This document shows positions 1 to 8,134 of a stretch of DNA of 64,000 nt, piece after piece (positions within the stretch are counted from its first letter, which is position 1; each line of letters starts with the position of its first letter). The stretch comes from Parafrankia sp. EUN1f (GTDB lineage: Bacteria > Actinomycetota > Actinomycetes > Frankiales > Frankiaceae). Below the pieces are notes generated by a model. The model did not search any database, was not told the DNA's origin, and worked only from the letters and a program-made list of their open reading frames with translations. Location of the stretch: positions 1-64,000 of the forward strand of contig NZ_ADGX01000040.1 of NCBI RefSeq assembly GCF_000177675.1, in the 5' to 3' direction. A program made the position numbers and the translations under genes.

Positions 1-1
1 T

Positions 2-328
2 TTGCTGGTCGCGCCGGTGTTGGCGGCGACGATTGGTGGCGGTATCGCGATGTCCCAGCCGGCGAGTGCCGCGGCGCGGCCGGATGCGCACAGGTTCCTG
101 AGTGCTGTGGTGCCGTGTGAGTCCGGTGGTAATCCGCGTGTGGTGAACTCGATTGGTGCTGGTGGGCTGTTCCAGTTCATGCCGGGCACGTGGCATGCGG
201 TGGGTGGTAAGGGTCTGCCGCAGAACGCGAGTGTGGCTGAGCAGTGGAAGCGTGCGCATATTCTGTATGCGCAGCAGGGTTCGAGTCCGTGGGTGAGCTC
301 GAAGCCGTGCTGGGGTCACAAGATCTGA
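2..328 (+). CDS. Secreted lysozyme-fold (transglycosylase/Rpf-like) protein, 5' end missing
   Basis: This is the C-terminal 108 codons of a secreted cell-wall protein; the true start lies left of the window. An Ala-rich hydrophobic stretch ending in PASAAA looks like a signal peptide and its cleavage region. It is followed by a small lysozyme-like domain containing CESGGNPRVVN, in which the Glu is the expected catalytic acid, then GAGGLFQFMPGTW and a final PCWG. Proteins of this family cleave or remodel peptidoglycan (Rpf and SLT-type transglycosylases). Only the domain fold is clear, so I do not assign a specific enzyme. The gene ends in TGA and is followed by a long repeat-rich spacer. Confidence 0.75.
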   Translation: MLVAPVLAATIGGGIAMSQPASAAARPDAHRFLSAVVPCESGGNPRVVNSIGAGGLFQFMPGTWHAVGGKGLPQNASVAEQWKRAHILYAQQGSSPWVSSKPCWGHKI

Positions 329-1105
329 GCTGATCGATCAATGCGCTGATCCCGTGTCGCGCGACCTTCGTAGGTTGGCTGTGGCTGGGTGAGGTGTGGA
401 TCAGGGTTGGGGCTACCGTCCCAGGCATGACGCCGGTGCGCCCGTGACGTCCACAAGACGTCCGGGCGTATCGGCGTTTCCGCGTCCACGCAGCCGACAG
501 GCGCCGCCCGCTCCCGCTCGGGGAGTCCGAAGACCTGAGGATTCTGGTCGTTCTGGAGCCCGTCGCAGGATCCCGGGCCTCGGGCGTCCGCTGCCGCCAC
601 TGCGTCCGAGCAAGAAGTGAGGATTATGGCTGTTGCAGCGACCGAAATCCCCACTTCTTGCGGATTGTCAATGTCCCGGCTGCCGCTATTGGTGTGAATT
701 GTTGGCGCTGTGTGGCGGCGCGGGATGCCCGGCGGGTCGCCGTGCGGCGGGTGGGTGTGGACTGCCCGGTCAATGTCGGTGGGCCCGGATCCGCTACTTC
801 TCGGGATTTTGCTACGCGCTCTCTGGGTGACGAGGATCCTCGGATCTTGCTCGACGGCGACGGCGACGGCGACAGCGGCCAGCGGCCAGTGGTCAGTGGC
901 CATCGGCATCGGCATCGGCGGTGGCGACAGCGGCGGCAGTGGCGGCAGCACGTGGTGCCCGGGTGCCCGAGACGGGTGGACGGGTGATCCGGGGCGAGGT
1001 AAAAGATCCGGGAAGCCTCATCCATTAGTTGCTATAAGCTAAACAATTGCCCCCGACGCCGCAAGGGGTGCAGAGCCGCCATCCGCCCCGGAGGTGATCC
1101 GTCCG
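329..1105. other. Repeat-rich spacer with no gene
   Basis: No convincing coding sequence in either direction. The spacer holds a partial palindromic repeat (about 528-562), a complete MITE-like element (608-852), CGGCGA and CATCGG simple repeats (about 853-940), and an AT-rich patch at 1021-1050 (TTAGTTGCTATAAGCTAA), which is the likely promoter or operator region of the following MFS gene. Confidence 0.6.
608..852. repeat. MITE-like dispersed repeat, copy A, with terminal inverted repeats
   Basis: The left end GAGCAAGAAGTGAGGAT (608-624) and right end ATCCTCGGATCTTGCTC (836-852) are imperfect 17-bp inverted repeats, with 14 of 17 positions pairing. The left end is itself half of a smaller palindrome closing at about 663 (ATCCCCACTTCTTGC). 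About 200 bp of the element is recognisably related to a second copy at 45054-45261. It has no coding capacity. It is either a non-autonomous mobile element or a structured intergenic repeat; I did not see a target-site duplication. Confidence 0.6.
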
Positions 1106-2725
1106 ATGGTCGAAGCCGAACTGACCAGGAACCGAAGGCTCGCCGTGCTCGGGATCTGTTCGATGAGCCTGCTCATCGTCGGGCTCGACAACACGATCGT
1201 GAACATCGCGCTGCCTTCGCTGCGGCGTGACTTCGACGCGTCCCCCGCCGGCCTGCAGTGGTCCATCGACAGCTACACCATCGTGCTGGCGAGCCTGCTC
1301 ATGCTCGCCGGCTCGATGGGGGACCGGCTGGGCCGCCGCCGGATCTTCCAGACCGGTCTCGCGCTGTTCACCCTCGGCTCCCTGCTGTGCAGCATCGCGC
1401 CCAGCCTGCACTGGCTGGTGGCGTTCCGGATGGTGCAGGCCGTCGGCGGCTCGATGCTCAACCCGGTGGCGATGTCGATCATCACGAACACGTTCACCGA
1501 CCCACGCGAGCGGGCGCGGGCCATCGGCGTCTGGGGGGCGGTGATCGGTATCAGTATGGCGCTCGGCCCGGTACTGGGCGGTGTCCTGGTCGAGTGGGTC
1601 GGCTGGCGTTCGATCTTCTGGATCAACATCCCGATCGGCCTGATCGCCCTGACCCTGGCCCAGCTGTACGTGCCGGAGTCACGCGCGGCGCGGCCACGGC
1701 GCCTGGACGCGGTCGGCCAGGTACTCGTGATCTTCATTCTCGCCGCGCTGACGTATTCACTCATCGCCGCGCCCGAGGCCGGCTGGACGTCCGCCAGGAC
1801 CCTCGGCCTGCTCGCCGGCGCCGGCGTCGCGGTGGCGCTGCTGGTGCGCTACGAGTCCCGCCGCGAGGAACCGCTGCTGGACGTCCGCCTGTTCCGCGTC
1901 GCGTCGTTCTCGGGGGCGACGCTGACCGCGGTGTGCGCGTTGGGGGCGCTCGGCGGCTCGCTGCTGCTCAACACCATCTACCTGCAGGACGTCCGCGGCT
2001 ACGAACCGCTGCATGCGGGCCTGGTGACGCTGCCGATGGCGGCGGGCATCATCATCGGCGCGCCGCTGTCGGGGCGGGCGGTCGCGCGGTTCGGTCCCAG
2101 GCCCTCGCTGCTCGCGGCGGGGGTCGGCCTCACGCTGGGCAGCCTCGCGATGGTCGGCTTCGACGCCGGCAGCTCGACCGGGCAGCTGCTGATCGCCTAC
2201 GTGGTGTTCGGGGCGGGCTTCGGGCTGGTGAACGCGCCGATCACGAACACCGCGGTCTCCGGCATGCCGGTCGAGCAGGCTGGAGTGGCCGCGGCGGTCG
2301 CCTCGACGAGCCGCCAGGTAGGCCAGTCGCTGGGCGTCGCACTGGTCGGGTCCGTCGCGGCGGTCACCGTCACGGCGGCGGCAGGTGGGGCTGGGGGCGG
2401 GGGCGTGTCGACGACCATGATCGATGCGATGAGCCCGGCCGGCCGGTGGGTCGTCGTCGCCGCCAGCGCGGCCACCCTGCTCCTGGGCCTGACGACCGCG
2501 CCTCGTCGCCGGCGCGTCGCCGGCGCGGTGGCGTCAGCAGTGTCAGCAGGGGCAGCAGGGTCAGCAGGGTCAGTGGGGTCAGCAGGGTCAGTGGGGTCCG
2601 CGGTGCCAGTGGCGTCACCCGGTGTTGCGAAGGCCGGCGGCGATGCCGTTGATGGTCAGCAGCAGGCCGCGGCGCAGGCGGGGATCCGCGTCGTCGCCGG
2701 CGGCCCGGGTGCGGGCCAGCAGTGA
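1106..2725 (+). CDS. MFS drug/metabolite exporter (DHA2-like, 14 TM type)
   Basis: Proton-coupled exporter of the major facilitator superfamily, acting in the cytoplasmic membrane. The start is set at ATG 1106 because an ideal Shine-Dalgarno (GGAGGTGAT, 1090-1098) sits just upstream and overlaps the alternative GTG at 1094. Visible family features are LDNTIVNIALPSLRRDF in the first helix, the loop motif GDRLGRRRIF, and the motif-C-like GPVLGG segment (ALGPVLGGVLVEWVGWR). At 539 residues with about 14 hydrophobic segments it fits the EmrB/QacA subfamily; the substrate is unknown. The last about 60 residues are a low-complexity Ala/Gly/Ser/Val tail (SAGSVGSAGSVG) that runs 111 bp into the convergent ppc gene, so the tail is probably a recent run-on and not transporter core. 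Confidence 0.85.
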   Translation: MVEAELTRNRRLAVLGICSMSLLIVGLDNTIVNIALPSLRRDFDASPAGLQWSIDSYTIVLASLLMLAGSMGDRLGRRRIFQTGLALFTLGSLLCSIAPSLHWLVAFRMVQAVGGSMLNPVAMSIITNTFTDPRERARAIGVWGAVIGISMALGPVLGGVLVEWVGWRSIFWINIPIGLIALTLAQLYVPESRAARPRRLDAVGQVLVIFILAALTYSLIAAPEAGWTSARTLGLLAGAGVAVALLVRYESRREEPLLDVRLFRVASFSGATLTAVCALGALGGSLLLNTIYLQDVRGYEPLHAGLVTLPMAAGIIIGAPLSGRAVARFGPRPSLLAAGVGLTLGSLAMVGFDAGSSTGQLLIAYVVFGAGFGLVNAPITNTAVSGMPVEQAGVAAAVASTSRQVGQSLGVALVGSVAAVTVTAAAGGAGGGGVSTTMIDAMSPAGRWVVVAASAATLLLGLTTAPRRRRVAGAVASAVSAGAAGSAGSVGSAGSVGSAVPVASPGVAKAGGDAVDGQQQAAAQAGIRVVAGGPGAGQQ

Positions 2726-5692
2726 TACCTGCAGGGCGTGCAGCGGGGCGAGATAGGCGTCCCGGACCTGCAGGGTGTGCCGCAGCACCGGTGCGGTTTC
2801 CAGCAGCTCCGACTGGCCGGTGACGCTCAGGACCTCGCGTACCGTGCGGTCGTACTCGGCCCGGATGACGTCGAGCAGGCCTGCCTGCGCGGGGTCCACC
2901 AGGGTGGACACGTAGCGGCGCGCGATCGTGAGGTCCGCCTTGGCCAGCGTCATCTGGACGTTGCCGAGGAAGGTGCGGAAGAAGTGCCAGGAGCGGTACA
3001 TCTCGGCCAGCTCGTCGCCGGCTCCGGCCGCGCGCGCAGCGGCCAGACCGGAGCCGACCCCGAACCAGCCGGGCAGCAGGATCCGTGACTGCGTCCAGCC
3101 GAACACCCAGGGGATGGCCCGCAGGTCGGCGAGCCCCCCGGTGCCACCGGGCCGCCGCGCCGGCCGGGAACCGATATTGAGGTTCCCCAGCTCGTCGACG
3201 GGCGTCGCGGCGAGGAAGAACGGCACCAGCGCCGGATCGGCCACCAGCGACCGGTAGGCGCCCTGCGCCGCGTCCGAGACGGCGGCCATCGTGTCGTCCC
3301 AGCCGGCGAGGACCTGATCGGGCTGCCGCGAGGTCCGGTGCAGCACCGAGGCCTCGACCACCGCGGCCAGGGCGATCTCCAGGTTCTGTCGGGCGAGGCT
3401 GGGCAGGATGTACTTGTCCGAGATCACCTCGCCCTGCTCGGTGACCTTGATCGGCCCGTCCAGGGTGCCGTACGGCTGGGCGAGGATCGCCTCCCCGGAG
3501 GGGCCACCGCCACGGCCGACCGAGCCGCCCCGGCCGTGGAACAGCCGCAGGACGACGCCGTGGGCCCGCGCGGTGTCCCGCAGCTCGCGCTGCGCCTTGT
3601 GGATCTCCCACTGGGACGCGGTGATGCCGGCGTCCTTGGACGAGTCCGAGTAGCCGAGCATGACCTCCTGCACGTCACCACGCGCCGCGACCAGCGAGCG
3701 GTAGGACGGATCGGCGAGCAGCCGCTCGAGCAGGCTGCCCGCCGCCCGCAGCTCGGTGACGGTCTCGAACAGCGGGACGAATCCGATGCGCGCCCACGCC
3801 CCGCCCGTGCCCGCCCCGGTGCCCGTGCCCGCCCCGGTGCCCGTGCCCGCCGCGGTGCCCGTGCCCGCCGCGGTGCCCGTGCCGGCCGCGGTGCCCGAGC
3901 CGGTTTCCGCTCCCGCGGAGCGGCCCGTGCCGACGAGCCCCGCCTCCCGTGCGAGGACGACGACCGCGAGGATGTCGTCGACGCCTCTGGTCATCGACAC
4001 GATGTAGCTCTCGATGACACCGTCGCCGTACAGGTCCAGCGCCCGGCGCACCGTGGTGAGCAGCTCGAAGGTCCGCGCGGCGCGTTCCGGCAGCGGCGGC
4101 GGGACCGCGCCGAGCAGCGGTCGGCGCCCCGCCAGCTCCGCCACCAGCAGCGCGAGCCGGGCCGGTCGGTCCAGGCTGGCGTAGGGGACGTCGAGCTCGC
4201 CGAGCTGGTCGTAGATCGCGCCGAGGGTCGCGTGATGGGCGTCGGCGTGCTCACGGATGTCGAGTGTCGCCAACGACAGCCCGGCGGCGTTCGCGGTCCG
4301 GATCGCGCGCAGCAGCGGCCCGTTCGCCACCAGCTCACCGTGGCTGGCGGCGAGGGAGGCCCGCATGAGCTCCAGCTCGTCCACCAGCTCGGTGATCCGC
4401 AGGTAGTCCTTGCCCGGCACATGCGGGGAGCCGGCGGCGAGCCTGGCCCGGGTGGCGGCCAGCCGGGCCAGGATGTAGCTGCATTTGAGCCGGTAGGGCT
4501 CCTCGGCGTTGAGCCGGATGAACCGGTCGTACACCTCGGGCAGCGCCGCCCGGTCCGCTGCCAGCGCGGCCCGCAGCCCGGCACCGATCTCCCCGACGAC
4601 CCGGGTGGACGCGGTCAGCTCACGGACCAGCCGGTCGAGCGCCGCGGTGAGCACCCTGATGCCGAACTCGTGCTGAAGGTTCAGTACCTCAAGGGTGACC
4701 GCCGGGGTGACGTTCGGGTTGCCGTCCCGGTCGCCGCCCGCCCACGAGCCGAACGTCAGCGGGCGGGCGGTGACCGGCAGTTCCACGCCGATCCGGGCCA
4801 GCGCCCGGTCCAGGTCCTCCAGCAGGTCCGGAAGGACCTCGGTGATGATCGACCCCAGGTAGTACGTGGCGGACCGGGCCTCATCCGCCGGCTTGGGCCG
4901 CTCGACCCGCAGCTCGTCGGTCTGCCACAGGACGTCCACCATCTCGGCGAGCCGCCGGGCCAGCCGCTCGTCGCCGGCGCCGGGGCGGCGCGGATCATCG
5001 GAGGCGTCGAGCAGATCCGCGATGCCGCGCAGGGTGTCCAGCACGGAGCGTCGGCTGGCCTCGGTGGGATGCGCTGTGAACACCGGCCGGAGCTCAAGGC
5101 GCCGCATCACCTCGGCGGGCAGACCCGGGTCCAGGCTGCCGTCGGCCACGGCGTCGGCGATCTGCTCGGTGAGCGCCTGCAGCCGCCCGCTCGACCGGTC
5201 GGAGATCTCCCGTGAGCGGTGCAGCTGCTCGGTGATGTTGGCCAGCTGGAAGTAGGCGCTGAACGCCCGGGCCAGCGGAATCGCCCTGGATGCGTCGACC
5301 TCGTCGAGCACCGCGGCGAGCTCGGCGCCGGCGTCCTCACCGCGGGCCAGCAGCCGGACCCGTTCGACCAGGTCAAGTAGCTCGGCGCCCTCGTGGCGGG
5401 TGAGCGCCTCACCGAGCAGCGTTCCCAGCCGGCGCACGTCGGCACGCACTGCCGCGTGGCGTGCGTCGGAGGAGACACCGCCGGAGAAACCACCCGGGTC
5501 CTGCGCCCGGCTCCGCGACGACGGCGACGAGGCCGGCGCCGTCGGCGCCGCCGGCGGCGGTGACGTCGGCGTTGGTGGCGGTGACGTCGGTTGTGACTTC
5601 GGTGGTGGTTGCGACTTTGGTCCCGCCTGCGCGCCGGCCGCGGGGCCGTCTGGTTCCGATGCGGGCGACGACGGGCCGGGGCGACTGGTCAA
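2615..5692 (-). CDS. ppc: Phosphoenolpyruvate carboxylase
   Basis: Carboxylates PEP with bicarbonate to oxaloacetate (anaplerosis, cytoplasm). Signature segments are in order: [10 protein letters not shown] with the catalytic His (about residue 205), [40 protein letters not shown] (about residue 720) and the conserved C-terminal LRNTG. At 1025 residues it is longer than the usual about 880-930. The excess is a Pro/Ser/Ala-rich N-terminus of about 75 residues and an internal Gly/Thr/Ala repeat (GTAAGT units, DNA about 3802-3905, 18-bp period). The TTG start at 5692 lacks a good ribosome site, so a shorter N-terminus is possible. The gene lies 10 bp after the M56 stop, suggesting co-transcription from the blaI side. 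Confidence 0.93.
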   Translation of the reverse strand: MTSRPGPSSPASEPDGPAAGAQAGPKSQPPPKSQPTSPPPTPTSPPPAAPTAPASSPSSRSRAQDPGGFSGGVSSDARHAAVRADVRRLGTLLGEALTRHEGAELLDLVERVRLLARGEDAGAELAAVLDEVDASRAIPLARAFSAYFQLANITEQLHRSREISDRSSGRLQALTEQIADAVADGSLDPGLPAEVMRRLELRPVFTAHPTEASRRSVLDTLRGIADLLDASDDPRRPGAGDERLARRLAEMVDVLWQTDELRVERPKPADEARSATYYLGSIITEVLPDLLEDLDRALARIGVELPVTARPLTFGSWAGGDRDGNPNVTPAVTLEVLNLQHEFGIRVLTAALDRLVRELTASTRVVGEIGAGLRAALAADRAALPEVYDRFIRLNAEEPYRLKCSYILARLAATRARLAAGSPHVPGKDYLRITELVDELELMRASLAASHGELVANGPLLRAIRTANAAGLSLATLDIREHADAHHATLGAIYDQLGELDVPYASLDRPARLALLVAELAGRRPLLGAVPPPLPERAARTFELLTTVRRALDLYGDGVIESYIVSMTRGVDDILAVVVLAREAGLVGTGRSAGAETGSGTAAGTGTAAGTGTAAGTGTGAGTGTGAGTGGAWARIGFVPLFETVTELRAAGSLLERLLADPSYRSLVAARGDVQEVMLGYSDSSKDAGITASQWEIHKAQRELRDTARAHGVVLRLFHGRGGSVGRGGGPSGEAILAQPYGTLDGPIKVTEQGEVISDKYILPSLARQNLEIALAAVVEASVLHRTSRQPDQVLAGWDDTMAAVSDAAQGAYRSLVADPALVPFFLAATPVDELGNLNIGSRPARRPGGTGGLADLRAIPWVFGWTQSRILLPGWFGVGSGLAAARAAGAGDELAEMYRSWHFFRTFLGNVQMTLAKADLTIARRYVSTLVDPAQAGLLDVIRAEYDRTVREVLSVTGQSELLETAPVLRHTLQVRDAYLAPLHALQVSLLARTRAAGDDADPRLRRGLLLTINGIAAGLRNTG

Positions 5693-5702
5693 AGGACGTC
5701 TC

Positions 5703-7000
5703 TCAGAGGATCAGCAACAGGACCGGGGTGAGGAACACCCCCACCGCGGTGAGGTAGGCCGCGCCGGGCAGCCAGATCGGGACCGTCGGGGGGTCGAGCA
5801 GCCGGGAGATCCGGGCGACAACAGGTGTGTGCACGGGACTGCGCCGCTGGGCGCCGGGGCTTTCGCCGAGAAAGGTGGTCATCGTGGCGACGAGGCGGCC
5901 GGCCCCGCCGACGCCCAGCGCCGCCAGCGACTCGGGAGCGTTGCCCGGCGGCATGCCGGTCACCCCCAGCGTTCCGGCGGGCACCGCGGCACGGGTCACC
6001 CCGAGCCGGGCCAGTGCCCGCGCCAGCGTGCGCCCACTGGTCCGCTGCGCGGCGGCGTCATCCGCGAGCATCTCGACCAGCAGCGACACCGCGGCGGTGG
6101 CCTCGCGGGCGGGGCGCAGGAACGGGAAGGTGCGCTCCCAGGCCATGAAGGGCTGGATCACCAGGTCATGCCGGCCGGCGACGTGCGCCTCCTCGTGCGC
6201 GAGGACAGCGTCAAGCTCCTCCGGCGTCAGCGTCCGCAACAGCCCCTCGGAGACCACGACCCGCGCGTGCCGGCCGCCGGGAACGCAGTAGGCGACGGCG
6301 ACCGGATGGTCGAGAATGCGCAGCCAGGCGGCGCTGCGGGCCCGGTGCAGGCACAGGGTGCACCCCTCGCCGGGAAGCTCGGCACCGCCCCCTTCAGGCC
6401 CATCGGCCCTGCCAGGCCGCCCTCCGGCCCCGCGGGGGCGCCCATCGGCACTGCCAGGTCGCCTTCTGGACCTGCCGGGTCGGCCGGGTTGGCGTGGCCC
6501 GCGTTCGGGACGCCTGCGGGCGTCCCTGATCCCGCGGACTGGCCGTGGCCGGAGCTGCGGCCGTGGCCGTGGCCGTGGATGTGATCGTGGTTGTGGTCGC
6601 GGTGCCGGTGACCGGCTAGATCGACGAGGTGCCGGTGCCGATGACGTTCACGCAGCGTCGCCGCCGTCGACACGGCCAACACGCCGAACAGCCGGGCGGC
6701 CAGCGCGGCCGCGATCGCGAGACCGATGAGATTCATCCGGCCGAGCCCGACGAGTGGCTCGCCGGCCAGGAGATTGGCCGCGTGGTCGGCCATCGCGGCG
6801 GGGATGCCCTGCGACAACGGGGCCACAGTGAACGCCGCCGCGGCGAGCAGTGCGGACACCCCACCGGCCAGGCCGATCGCCTGCCACAGCACGATCGCGG
6901 CGCGCGGACAGCGGTGCGGCCAACGGGCGGCGGCCAGCAGGCGTGGGGCCGGCCATGCCAGCGCGCACGCGAACAGGGCGAGAAGGGCCGCGGTCGTCAT
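5703..7000 (-). pseudogene. M56 (BlaR1-like) membrane metallopeptidase, split by a frameshift
   Basis: The N-terminal part (ATG 7000 down to about 6400) encodes hydrophobic helices starting MTTAALLALFACALAW, then a His-rich stretch (HNHDHIHGHGHG) and PAG/PEG-type repeats. The C-terminal part is in another frame: RILDHPVAVAYCVPGGRHA runs into VVSEGLLRTLTPEEL and the zinc motif HEEAH (near 6195), ending in hydrophobic LTPVLLLIL. The zinc-domain frame is open upstream to at least 6480, so the two parts can be joined by one extra base in the repeat zone, for example in the C5 run near 6391. M56 peptidases work with BlaI repressors, and a blaI gene lies just upstream. It could be an inactivated gene, a sequencing indel, or two overlapping ORFs. 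The His-rich insertion is unusual. Confidence 0.7.
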
Positions 7001-7321
7001 GTCCAGCCTGACGCTACCGCTCTGCACCCGGACTGACTACGATTGCGCGCCGACCGCGAGCCCCATCTGACCGAATGCGCTGGTCATCGCAGTTTTGGGC
7101 CGCTGGCGGGTGACTTCGGTGACGTCCGGTAGTCCCCTGACAGTGGTCATGGCCAAAGGTCCCGTGCGGCGAAATGACCAGTGCGGGAGCGCGGGCGTGC
7201 GGGCCCGGGCCGGTCGTCGTGCGGTCACGACTGGTGGCCCGTGCCCGGGTCGTACCGCGTCAGGGCCGTTCCCGGCTGCCAGGGCCGTTCCCGGCTGGCT
7301 GTAGCTCCTGCCCCTGCTGCC

Positions 7322-7376
7322 GAGCAAGATCTGAGGATCGTGGTCGTCCGAACGACCAAAATCCTCAACTCTTCGC
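7322..7376. repeat. Palindromic intergenic repeat, hairpin form
   Basis: GAGCAAGATCTGAGGAT at 7322-7338 is mirrored by ATCCTCAACTCTTCGC at about 7361-7376, with an inner stem GGTCGT/ACGACC. This is a member of the dispersed family also seen at 608, 10974, 11044, 11139 and 45054. It lies beyond the 3' end of blaI (minus strand) and could act as a terminator there. Confidence 0.6.
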
Positions 7377-7440
7377 CTGCGGCCCGGCGGTCGCGGGGCG
7401 AGGGAGTGGGGAAGCGCCTGTGTCAGGCGCGCTGCTCGTG

Positions 7441-7962
7441 TCAGGCGCTCGAGGTCTCCGCGTCGAGGTCGACGTCGGTGCCGGCCTCGGCTCGCGCCGG
7501 GCCGCCGTCGGATCCGGCCGCCGCGGCCTTGGTGGACGCGTGTGCCTGCTCGCCGCTGCCGCCCGCGGCGCCGGGTGTGGTCTCGGCATCCGCCCCGGGC
7601 GTGCCGGCGGGGCCGGTCGGCTCCAGCGCGCGGCGCAGGATCTCGGCCTCCTCCGCGGAGACCGAGCCGACGAAGCGGACGAGCGCGGAGCCCCGGTCGT
7701 CGGCGGTGCCCAGAGCTTCCAGCATCGCCTCGGCGACCACCGTCTCCCGGCTGTCGGCCGCCGCGTAGCGGTGGGCGCGCGCGGCGCGCTGGCGGCGCAC
7801 GAAGCCCTTGCGCTCCAGACGCTCCAGCACTGTCAGCACGGTGGTGTAGGCGAGGTCGCGTTCGTGGTGCAGGCGGGCCGCGACATCACGTGCGGTCAGC
7901 CAGCCATCCGCGGACCACAGGACGTCCATGACCGACCGTTCCAGGTCACCCAGGCGAGCCAT
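7441..7962 (-). CDS. blaI: BlaI/MecI/CopY-family transcriptional repressor
   Basis: A 173-residue winged-helix repressor. The N-terminal domain is typical of the family: LGDLERSVMDVLW, then LTARDVAARL and AYTTVLTVLERLERKGFVRR for the recognition helix and wing. Family members dimerise on palindromes and are released when the partner M56 protease is activated. The C-terminal about 60 residues are an Ala/Gly-rich tail not seen in most homologues. The gene starts with ATG 8 bp from an imperfect copy of the operator (7970-7986), which implies autoregulation, and it diverges from cydAB across three perfect operator copies. The M56 gene follows on the same strand after a long gap that contains a hairpin repeat. 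Confidence 0.88.
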   Translation of the reverse strand: MARLGDLERSVMDVLWSADGWLTARDVAARLHHERDLAYTTVLTVLERLERKGFVRRQRAARAHRYAAADSRETVVAEAMLEALGTADDRGSALVRFVGSVSAEEAEILRRALEPTGPAGTPGADAETTPGAAGGSGEQAHASTKAAAAGSDGGPARAEAGTDVDLDAETSSA

Positions 7963-7969
7963 AGACCGA

Positions 7970-7986
7970 TCCTACGCCGCGTAGAA
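7970..7986. promoter_or_regulatory. Degenerate BlaI-type operator next to the blaI start
   Basis: TCCTACGCCGCGTAGAA matches the palindrome TTCTAC-N5-GTAGAA with one mismatch. It sits 8 bp upstream of the blaI ATG, so repressor binding here would block blaI transcription or its start. Confidence 0.6.
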
Positions 7987-8036
7987 CTTCCTGCCTGCAA
8001 GTTCGGCCAGGTCGCTCGATCTCACAACAAAAAATC

Positions 8037-8091
8037 TTCTACCGAACGTAGAATCTTCTACATCTCGTAGAATTTTCTACGGGACGTAGAA
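8037..8091. promoter_or_regulatory. Triple operator array TTCTAC-N5-GTAGAA upstream of cydA
   Basis: Three perfect 17-bp palindromes lie at 8037-8053, 8056-8072 and 8075-8091. The arms are identical in all three, while the 5-bp centres differ (CGAAC, ATCTC, GGGAC). The period is exactly 19 bp, so successive sites are offset by somewhat less than two helical turns. The array is 44-98 bp upstream of the cydA start, within the likely promoter. Conserved arms with free spacers argue for protein binding and not for a chance repeat. Confidence 0.8.
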
Positions 8092-8134
8092 GTACGCGAC
8101 GGGCTCGCTGCTACCCACGGTGTAGGAGGCCCCG

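Noticed and set aside
316-951. ORFs in the spacer before the MFS gene
   Set aside because: They run through palindromic and simple repeats, differ in frame with equal quality, and have no ribosome site or motif.
3338-5215. A 625-codon plus-strand ORF opposite ppc
   Set aside because: It is an Arg/Gly/Pro-rich reading of the complement of ppc, with no family motif.
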